Assembly (NCBI GenBank): GCA_934615635.1
Contig: CAKTTT010000009.1
Span: forward strand, 1 to 25,779
Source of the DNA: an uncultured Eubacteriales bacterium
GTDB lineage: Bacteria > Bacillota > Clostridia > Oscillospirales > Acutalibacteraceae
Length of the DNA: 25,779 nt
Direction of reading: 5' to 3'
The position numbers and the translations under genes were made by a program. Shown one piece after another: positions 14,657 through 22,336 of the stretch. The notes beneath the pieces are model-generated. The model was not told the origin of the DNA, searched no databases, and was given only the letters and a program-made list of their open reading frames with translations. Positions within the stretch are counted from its first letter, which is position 1; the number at the start of each line of letters is the position of its first letter.

Positions 14657-15015
14657 TCCCTGTTCTCCGGCGGCCGGCCGACAAACGGCGGCGCATAGGC
14701 GACAACCATATTCTTCCCTTTTTCTTTCAGCGAAACAATGGTAAGACTTTCCAAAAATCGTTCATAGGAGAGACCCAGCCCCTCCCGGCCGCCCAGCGTC
14801 TCATACAAAGTGGGAGCGTCCGCCAGCGACCGGATGGCCTCCGCCGGCTGTCTGGCATTATACCAATTGATGGCGGCGGCCACATGGATCCCGCCGTAGG
14901 AGGTGTGGCGGCGGTCGGCGGTGCGGTAGAGGGCGGTTAACCCCCACCCCGCCAGCGCCGCCGCGGCCGCAACGGCGGCGATCCGCTCCCAAAGGCCGGC
15001 GATGCTCCTGCCCAT
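14653..15015 (-). CDS. Small single-pass membrane protein of unknown function
   Basis: I do not recognise a family. The 120-residue product has one N-terminal hydrophobic segment (about residues 11-30, RIAAVAAAAALAGWGLTALY). A mostly soluble domain follows with YGGIHVAAAINWYNARQ, a TPR-like helix (PAEAIRSLADAPTLYETLGG) and a C-terminal KGKNMVVAYAPPF strand. It could be a signal-anchored protein facing outside. It is wedged between fhs (4-base gap) and the phosphopantetheinyl transferase (4-base overlap), so the three genes are surely co-transcribed. The ribosome binding site (TGAGG) is only two bases from the ATG, so translation may depend on coupling to fhs. Confidence 0.6.
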   Translation of the reverse strand: MGRSIAGLWERIAAVAAAAALAGWGLTALYRTADRRHTSYGGIHVAAAINWYNARQPAEAIRSLADAPTLYETLGGREGLGLSYERFLESLTIVSLKEKGKNMVVAYAPPFVGRPPENRE

Positions 15016-15019
15016 GGCC

Positions 15020-16696
15020 TCAGAACAGCCCGGTGATCCGGCCGGAGGCGTCCACGTCGATGGCCTCCGCCGCCGGCACCCTGGGCAGGCCGGGCATGGT
15101 CATGATGTCGCCGGTCAGCACCACCACAAAGCCCGCGCCCGCGCTCAACCGCACGTTTTTCACCGTTACTCGGAAGCCCTTGGGCCAGCCGGCCAGCGCC
15201 GGATTGTCGGAGAGGGAATATTGGGTTTTGGCCATGCAAACCGGCAGCCTGCCGTAACCCAGCTTCTCCAGCTTCTCCAGCTCCCTGGCCGCCGCCGGCA
15301 GAATATCCACTCCATCGCCGCCGTAGATCTCCCGCACCACCGCCTCGATTTTCTCCCGCAGCGGCTGCTCATCGGTATACATCATGCGGAAGCTGCCGGG
15401 CTTTTCGGTGAGGCGGAGCACCTCCTCCGCCAGCTCCAGGCCGCCCTCGCCCCCCTTTGCCCACACCTCGGACAGGGCCACGTTGACGCCCAGCTCCACG
15501 CATTTCCTCCGCACCAGCTCCAGCTCCGCCTCGGTATCGGTGGGAAAGCGGTTGATCGCCACCACTGCAGGCAGACCGAATTTCACGGTGATGTTTTCAA
15601 TGTGCTTGAGCAGGTTGGGCAGCCCCTTCTCCAGGGCCTCCAGATCCTCGCTTGCCAGTGCGTCCTTGGCCGCGCCGCCGTGATGCTTGAGGGCCCGCAC
15701 AGTGGCGACGATCACCACCGCTCCCGGCTTCAGCCCCGCCTTGCGGCACTTGATGTCCAGGAACTTCTCCGCGCCCAGATCGGCGCCGAAGCCCGCCTCC
15801 GTCACCACGTAATCCCCCAGCTTGAGGGCCAGACGGGTGGCGGCGATGCTGTTGCAGCCGTGGGCGATGTTGGCGAAGGGGCCGCCGTGGACCAGGGCGG
15901 GGGTATGCTCCAGCGTCTGCACCAGGTTGGGCTTGAGAGCATCCTTCAGCAAGGCGGCCATGGCCCCCTGGGCCTTGAGCTGCCCCGCCGTCACCGGCTG
16001 CTCCTCCCGGGTGTAGCCCACCACGATGGAGGCCAGCTTCCGCTTGAGATCCTCCAGCCCGTCCGCCAAGCAAAGAATGGCCATGATCTCCGACGCCACG
16101 GTGATGTCGAAACCGTCCTCCCGGGGCACGCCGTTGAGCCTGCCTCCCAGCCCGTCGGTCACCTGCCGGAGCTGCCGGTCGTTCATATCCACGCAGCGTT
16201 TCCAGGTAATCCGCCGCACGTCGATTCCCAGGGCGTTGCCCTGGTGAATGTGATTATCCAGCATGGCGGCCAGCAGATTGTTGGCCGCGCCGATGGCGTG
16301 CATATCCCCGGTGAAATGGAGGTTGATGTCCTCCATGGGGATCACCTGGGCCCAGCCGCCGCCGGCCGCGCCGCCCTTGATGCCGAACACCGGCCCCAGG
16401 GAGGGCTCCCGCAGCGCCAGCACCGTCCTTTTCCCCATCCGACGGAGGGCGTCGCCCAGCCCCACGGTGGTGGTGGTTTTCCCCTCTCCCGCTGGGGTGG
16501 GGGTGATGGCGGTCACCAGGATCAGCTTGCCGTCCGGCCGTTCCCGCAGCCGTTCCATCACAGCGGGAACCACCTTGGCCTTATAGTCCCCGTACAGCTC
16601 GATCTCCCGGCGGCTGAGTCCCAGGGAGGCGGCGATTTCCTCAATAGGAGCGGGCGTGACACTCTGGGCGATTTCGATATCGGATTGATAAGGCAT
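15020..16696 (-). CDS. fhs: Formate-tetrahydrofolate ligase (10-formyl-THF synthetase)
   Basis: The enzyme joins formate to tetrahydrofolate at the cost of ATP and feeds one-carbon units to purine synthesis or, in acetogens, to the Wood-Ljungdahl methyl branch. Clear signatures are TPTPAGEGKTTTTVGLGDAL (the family P-loop), LREPSLGPVFGIKGGAAGGG, INLHFTGDMHAIGAANNLL, and LVHGGPFANIAHGCNSI, with SAGAGFVV and GDIMTMPGLPRVPAAE at the end. The length of 558 residues is the usual one. ATG 16696 is chosen over TTG 16702 because AAAGGAT ends about 8 bases before it. The gene is first in the fhs / small membrane protein / phosphopantetheinyl transferase group. No other one-carbon genes are in the window. 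Confidence 0.97.
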   Translation of the reverse strand: MPYQSDIEIAQSVTPAPIEEIAASLGLSRREIELYGDYKAKVVPAVMERLRERPDGKLILVTAITPTPAGEGKTTTTVGLGDALRRMGKRTVLALREPSLGPVFGIKGGAAGGGWAQVIPMEDINLHFTGDMHAIGAANNLLAAMLDNHIHQGNALGIDVRRITWKRCVDMNDRQLRQVTDGLGGRLNGVPREDGFDITVASEIMAILCLADGLEDLKRKLASIVVGYTREEQPVTAGQLKAQGAMAALLKDALKPNLVQTLEHTPALVHGGPFANIAHGCNSIAATRLALKLGDYVVTEAGFGADLGAEKFLDIKCRKAGLKPGAVVIVATVRALKHHGGAAKDALASEDLEALEKGLPNLLKHIENITVKFGLPAVVAINRFPTDTEAELELVRRKCVELGVNVALSEVWAKGGEGGLELAEEVLRLTEKPGSFRMMYTDEQPLREKIEAVVREIYGGDGVDILPAAARELEKLEKLGYGRLPVCMAKTQYSLSDNPALAGWPKGFRVTVKNVRLSAGAGFVVVLTGDIMTMPGLPRVPAAEAIDVDASGRITGLF

Positions 16697-16720
16697 AGTC
16701 AATCATCCTTTCCATCGATT

Positions 16721-16759
16721 GTCCGACGCCGTCCCCTGAAAGATTTTCAGGGGGCGGAC
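16721..16759 (-). other. Hairpin between the MATE and fhs genes
   Basis: CCCCTGAAA (16733-16741) pairs perfectly with TTTCAGGGG (16745-16753) around a GAT loop, and GTCCG/CGGAC extend the stem. On the minus strand it lies behind the MATE stop and 25 bases before fhs. It lacks a T run and may be a weak terminator, or an RNA end that protects the fhs message. Confidence 0.45.
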
Positions 16760-16797
16760 GCCGGAGAAAGCCATCAGTTATGAAGCTGCGCCTTGCT

Positions 16798-18186
16798 TCA
16801 GCCGCCCGGCCGCCCTTCCAGGGCGGGGTTGCCGAAAACCGACCGGCGGCTGAGAAAGAAAGCCAAGGCCGTGCATACCACCGCTGTGATATCGGCCACC
16901 GGCTCCGCGGCGAACACGCCGGTGGCCCCCCAGAAGCGGGAAAAGACCAGAACCAGCGGAATCAGCAGAATCACCTTGCGCAGCAGGGCCAGGAAGAGGG
17001 ATATCTTCGCATGGCCGGTGGCCACGAAGGTCTGCTGGCAGGCGATCTGGATGCCGAACAGGCCGATCCCGCTCATATAGAGGCGCAGCGCCGGCACCGT
17101 GGCGCCGATCAGCCCCGCGTCGCTGTTGAACATCCGCACGAACAGCACGGGGAAGAGCATGGAAGCGGCCCACATGAAGCCGGTAAAGGACACCGCGGTA
17201 ATCAGAAAGCATTTGTACGCCTTGCGCACCCGGTCGAACCGGGCGGCGCCGTAATTATAGCTGATAATGGGCTGCGCCCCCTGGCTCAGTCCGGTCAGCG
17301 GCATCATCACCATTTGCATGACGCTGGCGATGATGGAATAGGCCCCCACATACATATCCGCCGTGGCCAGATCCGGGCTGACCCGGCGCAGGCTGGTGTT
17401 GATGACGATTCCCACCAGGCTTTCGGTGGCGCTCATGATGAAGGGGGAGGCCCCCAGGGCCAGCACCGGCCCGATCAGCTTCCCATCCATCCGCATATGG
17501 GGCGGATAGAGCCGCAGCCGGGTCTTTTTCCCGCAGAGAAACGCGATGACCCACACCGCCGAAACCGTCTGGGAAAAGACGGTGGCCACCGCCGCGCCGG
17601 TAACCCCCATATTGAAGCCGTAAATGAGGATGGGATCCAAAATGATGTTGCACACCGCGCCGATGAGCACCGTGAGCATACTGGTGGCGGCAAAGCCCTG
17701 GGTGTTGATGAAGGCGTTGAGCCCCAGCACCAGCAGCACCGGCAGGGTCCCCCAGGCATAAATGCTGAAATACCGCTGCGCATAATCGATGGTGTTTTCG
17801 GTGGCCCCCACCAGCATCAGCAGATCGCGGCAGAAAAACTCGCACACCGCGGTGAGGAGAACCGAAAAGATCACCAGTAGCGGCAGGCAGTTGTTCATAA
17901 TGCGGTTGGCCGTTTCCTGGCGGTTCTCCCCCATGCGGATGGCCGCCAGGGCGGAGCCGCCGATGCCCACCAGGCTGCCGAAGGCGGATATCACCACAAT
18001 CAGCGGGAGGCTGACCCCCAGGGCGGCGATGGACTGGGTGCCCTGCTGGCCCGGCAGGTTTCCTATGTACATACGGTCCACAATATTATACAGCGCATTG
18101 ATCACCTGGGCGGCGATGGCCGGCACGGCCAGCCTGAGCATCAGGCGGCCGATCCCATCCTTCCCCAGGTCGGTGGATTTTGGCAA
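16798..18186 (-). CDS. MATE-family multidrug/cation antiporter
   Basis: Twelve hydrophobic segments arranged as two six-helix bundles, plus family motifs, identify a NorM/DinF-type efflux protein. It begins with GRLMLRLAVPAIAAQVINALYNIVDRMYIG, the typical first helix with its conserved 'P-A-I' and 'D-x-x-Y/F-I/V-G'. The pseudo-repeat of this helix occurs midway (ATESLVGIVINTSLR), and GLSQGAQPIISYNYGA is the conserved GxxxGxQPIxxYNYGA motif. Such pumps export cationic compounds in exchange for sodium or protons. TTG 18186 gives 462 residues, the usual size, and has TAGGAG 8 bases upstream. The frame runs back to 18345, but that part is Arg-rich and unlike the family. A small hypothetical gene lies just upstream in the same direction. 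Confidence 0.9.
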   Translation of the reverse strand: MPKSTDLGKDGIGRLMLRLAVPAIAAQVINALYNIVDRMYIGNLPGQQGTQSIAALGVSLPLIVVISAFGSLVGIGGSALAAIRMGENRQETANRIMNNCLPLLVIFSVLLTAVCEFFCRDLLMLVGATENTIDYAQRYFSIYAWGTLPVLLVLGLNAFINTQGFAATSMLTVLIGAVCNIILDPILIYGFNMGVTGAAVATVFSQTVSAVWVIAFLCGKKTRLRLYPPHMRMDGKLIGPVLALGASPFIMSATESLVGIVINTSLRRVSPDLATADMYVGAYSIIASVMQMVMMPLTGLSQGAQPIISYNYGAARFDRVRKAYKCFLITAVSFTGFMWAASMLFPVLFVRMFNSDAGLIGATVPALRLYMSGIGLFGIQIACQQTFVATGHAKISLFLALLRKVILLIPLVLVFSRFWGATGVFAAEPVADITAVVCTALAFFLSRRSVFGNPALEGRPGG

Positions 18187-18250
18187 AAGCTCATCTCCTA
18201 AAGCTTGGTTATCGATATCGCCCAGCAGCGCCCCCCTTCCGGCAGCCCTT

Positions 18251-18529
18251 TTATTCAGCGGCTTGCCTACCGGGAGGGAGCGTGATTCCGTCGGGTGCGC
18301 CGGGATCAATGGCGACTCCCTCCTCCGCCGGCGGAGGAGCCTCATCCAGCGCCCGCAGAAAATCCCCCATCCGGCCCTTGAGACTCACGAAACCGTCGCG
18401 CCCCGCTCTCTTGTCAAAGGCGGGTGGAATCTCGTTTATTCCACCTCCGGCGGGATATAATGCATAGCGGCGGTTTCCCGTCCGGTCGTTTCCAAAGGGC
18501 GTCGGATCATAAAGCGGCGGCCCCTTCAT
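18251..18529 (-). CDS. Small hypothetical protein, possibly frameshifted or truncated at its start
   Basis: I do not recognise this 92-residue frame. Its composition is protein-like (LYDPTPFGNDRTGNRRYAL, INEIPPAFDKRAGRDGF, SLKGRMGDFLRALDEA), with a disordered Pro/Glu-rich tail and no membrane segment. The ATG at 18529 has no ribosome binding site. The frame extends upstream with another plausible stretch (ARYDKGGIEIRDLIGR) to a TGA near 18595 but has no start codon there. About 100 bases upstream, in different frames, an AGGAGG followed after 9 bases by ATG opens MAFFQSGERAAEK. This pattern suggests a real start cut off by one or more frameshifts. It lies 64 bp before MATE on the same strand. 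The bases from about 18640 to 18749 show nothing. Confidence 0.35.
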   Translation of the reverse strand: MKGPPLYDPTPFGNDRTGNRRYALYPAGGGINEIPPAFDKRAGRDGFVSLKGRMGDFLRALDEAPPPAEEGVAIDPGAPDGITLPPGRQAAE

Positions 18530-18749
18530 CCGGCCGATAAGGTCCCGTATCTCTATCCCGCCCTTGTCATAACGGGCTTTCTCCCTTTTTCAGCGGCTCT
18601 TTCCCCACTTTGAAAAAAGGCCATCTCGCCGCGCCTCCTGCGAGCTTTCCGCGGCCCTTCCCCCGGACCCAATCCATTTGCCCGCGGGACGGGCCGGACC
18701 GCGCCGCCGGGATAAATCCGGTCTGCGCGGCAGCCGCGCATATAACGCA

Positions 18750-18786
18750 GCTTGGGGCATCCCCCTTTCCAGAGGATGCCCCAAGC
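18750..18786 (-). terminator. Hairpin terminator behind the transketolase pair
   Basis: GCTTGGGGCATCC and GGATGCCCCAAGC form a perfect 13-bp stem with an 11-base loop, 32 bases behind the stop of the transketolase C-terminal gene. The following minus-strand sequence (TGCGTTATATG) is only weakly T-rich, so it may end transcription partially or protect the 3' end. Confidence 0.6.
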
Positions 18787-18817
18787 GAGCCGCTTTTCAC
18801 AAAGGGGCGCTGAGACC

Positions 18818-19762
18818 TTATTTCCGCGCCACGGCGGCCTTGGCCTTGGCGACGATGTTCGCGGCGTTGAGCCCGTAGAGCTCCAGCAGCTCCGCAGCGG
18901 GGCCGGATTTGCCGAAAACATCCTCCACCCCCACCCGTTCCACCGGGACGGGACAGGTTTCGCACACCACCTCGGCCACCGCGCCGCCCAAGCCGCCGAT
19001 GACGTTGTGCTCCTCAGCGGTGACGATGGCGCCGGTTTCCCTGGCGGCGGCCGCGATGATCTCCCTGTCAATGGGCTTGATGGTGGCCATATTGATCACC
19101 CGGGCGGAGATCCCCTCGTTTTTGAGCTGCTCGGCGGCGATCAGGGCCTGGTTCACCAACAGGCCGGTGGCGATAATCGCCACGTCTCCGCCCTCGGTCA
19201 TCTGAACGCCCTTGCCGATCTGGAAGCGGTAATTCTCCCCCATGATCACCGGCAGGGCCAGCCGGCCGAACCGGAGGTAAACCGGGCCGTCATGCTCCGC
19301 GGCGGCGAAAACCGCCTGCCGCGCCTCGATATCGTCCGCGGGGTTGAGGATGGTCATGCCGGGGATGGTGCGCATGAGGGCGATATCCTCACAGCATTGG
19401 TGGGTGGCGCCGTCCTCTCCCACCGAGATGCCCGCGTGGGTGGCCCCGATCTTCACCCCCAGATGGGGATAGCCGATGGAGTTGCGCACCTGTTCAAAGG
19501 CGCGGCCGGCGGCGAACATGGCGAAGGTGGAGGCAAACACCGGCCTGCCGGCGGCGGCCAGGCCGGCGGCCACGCCCATCATATTGCCCTCGGCGATCCC
19601 GCAGTCGAAAAAGCGGTCGGGATATGCCTTTTTAAACCCGCCGGTTTTGGTGGCGGCGGCCAGATCGGCATCCAGCACCACCAGATCCTGCCGTTTTGCG
19701 CCCAGCTCCACCAGGGCGGCTCCATAGGAGTCCCGGGTGGCCTTTTTGATCACGTCAGCCAT
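18818..19762 (-). CDS. Transketolase, C-terminal subunit
   Basis: This 314-residue chain carries the pyrimidine-binding and C-terminal domains of a split transketolase. With the N-terminal subunit it exchanges two-carbon units between sugar phosphates using thiamine diphosphate. Visible blocks are VLDADLAAATKTGGF, FDCGIAEGNMMGVAAGLAAAG (the conserved Glu that activates the thiamine ring), FAMFAAGRAFEQVRNSI, GVKIGATHAGISVGEDGATHQ, and VIDxATIKPID-like INMATIKPIDREII with AEEHNVIGGLGGAVAEV. Two tandem ATGs overlap the N-terminal gene's stop (TAATGATG); 19762 has the better spacing (7 bases) from GGAGG. Tight overlap ensures equal synthesis of both subunits. Confidence 0.95.
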   Translation of the reverse strand: MADVIKKATRDSYGAALVELGAKRQDLVVLDADLAAATKTGGFKKAYPDRFFDCGIAEGNMMGVAAGLAAAGRPVFASTFAMFAAGRAFEQVRNSIGYPHLGVKIGATHAGISVGEDGATHQCCEDIALMRTIPGMTILNPADDIEARQAVFAAAEHDGPVYLRFGRLALPVIMGENYRFQIGKGVQMTEGGDVAIIATGLLVNQALIAAEQLKNEGISARVINMATIKPIDREIIAAAARETGAIVTAEEHNVIGGLGGAVAEVVCETCPVPVERVGVEDVFGKSGPAAELLELYGLNAANIVAKAKAAVARK

Positions 19763-19764
19763 CA

Positions 19765-20610
19765 TTAACCCTCCTCTAATCCGTTCAGAACGGCCTGCAG
19801 CTCGGCGAAAGCCTGGTCCCGCTGCTCCTGATTGGGAGCGGAGCCGTGCCACGCCACCTGATTTTCCATATAGGACACGCCCTTGCCCTTGACCGTTTTC
19901 TGGATAATGGCGGTGGGCTTGCCCTTGCAGGCCCGGGCGGCGGTGAAGGCCGCGTCGATCTGATCCAGATCGTGGCCGTCGATTTGAATCACGTTGAAGC
20001 CGAAAGCCTCGAATTTTTCCGGGATGGGATAGGGGGAGTTGACCTCCTCGATGGTGCCGTCGATCTGCAGGTTGTTGTTGTCCACCACAATGCAGAGGTT
20101 ATCCAGCTTTTTGGCGGCGGCGAACATCGCCGCCTCCCACACCTGGCCCTCTTCAATCTCGCCGTCTCCCAGCACCGCGTAAACCCGGTAGGAAGCGCCG
20201 TCCAGCTTGCCCGCCAGCGCCATGCCGGCGGCGGCGGAAATCCCCTGGCCCAGAGAACCGGTGGACATATCTACGCCGGGGGTGCCCTTCATATCCGGAT
20301 GGCCCTGGAGCATGGCGCCGGTGTGGCGCAGCTTGGGGATCTCCTCCTCGGGGAAAAAGCCCCTGAGCGCCAGCGCGCCGTACAGGGCGGGGGCCGTGTG
20401 CCCCTTGGAGAGGACGAACCGGTCCCGGCCGGGCCACTTCGGGTTCTGCGGATCCACCTGCATCTCCTGGAAATACAGATACGCCAGGGTATCCGCCACA
20501 GACAGGGAGCCGCCCGGATGGCCGCTTTTGGCGTTGAAGGTCCCCTCAATCGCCGCCATGCGGATACGGGTGGCCGCTATGGCTATCTTTTTTTTCGCCG
20601 TTGCCTCCAT
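19765..20610 (-). CDS. Transketolase, N-terminal subunit
   Basis: The 281-residue chain is the thiamine-diphosphate binding half of a split transketolase. It shows AKSGHPGGSLSVADTLAYLYF, RDRFVLSKGHTAPALYGALAL, GHPDMKGTPGVDMSTGSLGQG and GDGEIEEGQVWEA ending at DNNNLQ, which is the GDG-x(~25)-NN thiamine/Mg motif. It also has KTVKGKGVSYMEN near the C-terminus. The split two-gene form is common in Firmicutes and Archaea, whereas most other bacteria have one 660-residue chain. ATG 20610 has AAAGGA about 8 bases upstream. Its stop overlaps the start of the C-terminal subunit. Together with rpe in this window it covers part of the non-oxidative pentose phosphate pathway. Confidence 0.96.
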   Translation of the reverse strand: MEATAKKKIAIAATRIRMAAIEGTFNAKSGHPGGSLSVADTLAYLYFQEMQVDPQNPKWPGRDRFVLSKGHTAPALYGALALRGFFPEEEIPKLRHTGAMLQGHPDMKGTPGVDMSTGSLGQGISAAAGMALAGKLDGASYRVYAVLGDGEIEEGQVWEAAMFAAAKKLDNLCIVVDNNNLQIDGTIEEVNSPYPIPEKFEAFGFNVIQIDGHDLDQIDAAFTAARACKGKPTAIIQKTVKGKGVSYMENQVAWHGSAPNQEQRDQAFAELQAVLNGLEEG

Positions 20611-20717
20611 CGATAATCCTTCCTTTCACGTTGCCCATTTTGATGTCCGGACCGCCGCCCGGGCCAGGCGGAAAGGAACGCGATCCAAATCCGCCGGATG
20701 GAATCGTATACCCGGTT

Positions 20718-20726
20718 ATTATATCA
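20718..20726 (-). promoter_or_regulatory. Extended -10 promoter of the transketolase operon
   Basis: Minus strand TGATATAAT is a perfect extended -10 element (TGnTATAAT). The -35 region is T-rich without a good hexamer, as is usual for extended -10 promoters. The transketolase start codon is about 105 bases downstream. Confidence 0.6.
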
Positions 20727-20948
20727 CATGAAAGCGGAAAAAAATAGGGTGCAGATGCAGATTCTTCTTCTTTTCTCGGACAGGGAATAGGACATTGTGC
20801 CAAAGAGGGCCGCCGCCCTATGGGTTTTCCACACTTTCCACCGCGTTATCAACAATTTGTAATCATCACCGGATAATATTCCGGTCGGTATAGCGCCACT
20901 TTGTTTTTCCTCTACAAATTCCCTCTGGAATTTCACAGCAAATGACAG

Positions 20949-20977
20949 TGGACAAACCGGGCTTTTCCATGTATAAT
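20949..20977 (+). promoter_or_regulatory. Sigma-A promoter of the foldase-like lipoprotein gene
   Basis: TGGACA (20949-20954), a 17-base spacer and a perfect TATAAT (20972-20977). The start codon is about 80 bases downstream. The gene-free interval 20611-21061 holds this promoter, the divergent transketolase promoter and two DnaA-box-like 9-mers; nothing else was seen in it. Confidence 0.8.
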
Positions 20978-21061
20978 AGTAGAATCGTTTGTTCCGACAA
21001 AATGCATAAAGCAAAACGTGAGGGCATTGTCTTTCACGGCTTTAGGGAGGAAATGGAATCT

Positions 21062-22291
21062 ATGACCAAACTTAAACGCGTGCTGTGCGGGACCTTGTCC
21101 GCGCTTATGCTGGTATCGATGCCGCTGATCTCCGGCTGCTCCACCCCCGAAATCGCCATGACGGTGGATGGCCGGGAGTTCACCACCGGGGAATATCTGG
21201 CCTATCTGCTCCACACCTTTCAGCAGATGGATCGAAGCTACTACCTCTCTTATTACGCGGCCCAGGGCGTGGATATCTGGTCCCAAACCTTCACCTACGG
21301 AGAAGGGGACGATGCGCAGAAGCTGAAGCTGTCCGATTATATCAAGCAGGTGGCGCAGGATACCATCATCCGCCAGATCGTCCTTAAAAGGGAGATGGAG
21401 GCCAACAACCTCTCCCCCCGGGAGGAGGATCGGGAGGTAATGAAAGAAGATACCGCCGGCCTGACCAACGACGTCCTTCTCGCCTACGGCATCAATAAGG
21501 AACATTATATGGCGATGGCCGAGGCGGTTTACACCTATGAGCGGGGACTTTTCTTCGGCCTGTTCGACAAAGGCGGCCCCCAGGAGATGAGCGAGGAGGA
21601 TATCCTCAAGTATTTCAACGATTACTATCTCAGCTACAAAATCATCGAGCTCAGCCTGACCGAGGACGGCAAGGATATGGACGACGAGGCCAAACAGGAA
21701 CAGCTCGACAAGCTGGAAAAATACCTGAAGCTGTATGAGACCGAAAAGGACTTCGACAAGGTCCTCGCCCAGTATAAAGAGGATATAAATCCCACCACCA
21801 CCGGAACCGGTACGGGTTCTACTACCACCACCACCACGGCTCCCTCCGCCACTACCACCACCAATCCCACTGGAACCGGAACCGGCACGGGCACCACCGG
21901 CACAGGAACGGGAACGGGCACCGGAGATGAGGACGAGGAAGAAGAGGAAAACACCGATCCCAACCGGCATGATATCGACGCCAACCTGTACGGCGACGAG
22001 GATTTCACCAACGCGGTCAAGTCGGTGAAAATCGGTGAGGCAAAAATCGTGGAATATAAAAAGGGCGGCACCACCAGCACGGCGGCGCTGATCCTGCGGC
22101 TGGATCCCGCGGTGCAGGAGGGCAAAACCAAGGATGAGATCCTGGAGGATTCCCGAGAGGATATTCTGTACGGCGCCAAATATGAGGAGTACAATAAGGA
22201 TATCCTGGCAAAGGTGGAAGAGCTCCGCAAGGAAACCACGGTGGATAAAACCGCCATCCGTATGTGCGATCCCAAGAACTTCATGAAGTAA
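21062..22291 (+). CDS. SurA/PrsA-like foldase lipoprotein with Thr-Gly repeat insert
   Basis: The 409-residue product begins with a lipoprotein signal: a basic start, a hydrophobic core, and lipobox I-S-G-Cys26, so it should be lipid-anchored outside the membrane. The next 170 residues resemble the N-terminal SurA/PrsA chaperone domain (AMTVDGREFTTGEYLAYLL, then helices ending in DTIIRQIVLKREMEANNLS). A segment YLSYKIIELSLT fits the first strand of a parvulin-type prolyl isomerase domain, but a Thr/Gly-rich repeat of about 40 residues and an acidic run (nt 21791-21952) interrupt it. The C-terminal part resumes with VKSVKIGEAKIVEYKKGG and AALILRLDPA. Isomerase activity is uncertain. ATG 21062 gives 11-base spacing from AGGGAGG; ATG 21053 is only two bases from it. 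The gene is monocistronic with a strong promoter and terminator. Confidence 0.75.
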   Translation: MTKLKRVLCGTLSALMLVSMPLISGCSTPEIAMTVDGREFTTGEYLAYLLHTFQQMDRSYYLSYYAAQGVDIWSQTFTYGEGDDAQKLKLSDYIKQVAQDTIIRQIVLKREMEANNLSPREEDREVMKEDTAGLTNDVLLAYGINKEHYMAMAEAVYTYERGLFFGLFDKGGPQEMSEEDILKYFNDYYLSYKIIELSLTEDGKDMDDEAKQEQLDKLEKYLKLYETEKDFDKVLAQYKEDINPTTTGTGTGSTTTTTTAPSATTTTNPTGTGTGTGTTGTGTGTGTGDEDEEEEENTDPNRHDIDANLYGDEDFTNAVKSVKIGEAKIVEYKKGGTTSTAALILRLDPAVQEGKTKDEILEDSREDILYGAKYEEYNKDILAKVEELRKETTVDKTAIRMCDPKNFMK

Positions 22292-22298
22292 ATAAAAG

Positions 22299-22336
22299 CC
22301 GGGGTCGCCCCCTCAGGGCGATCCCGGTTATTTTTG
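22299..22336 (+). terminator. Rho-independent terminator of the lipoprotein gene
   Basis: CCGGGGTCGCCC pairs with GGGCGATCCCGG (one G-T wobble) around a CCTCA loop, followed by TTATTTTTGTG. It begins 7 bases behind the stop codon. Confidence 0.9.

Noticed and set aside
15002..16783. 593-residue plus-strand frame
   Set aside because: It is antisense to fhs over its whole length, His/Gln/Gly-rich and without motifs; GC-rich codon use keeps the opposite frame open.
20933..21970. 345-residue minus-strand frame rich in Gly/Ser
   Set aside because: It is antisense to the lipoprotein gene; the Gly/Ser richness is the complement of the Thr-Gly repeat.
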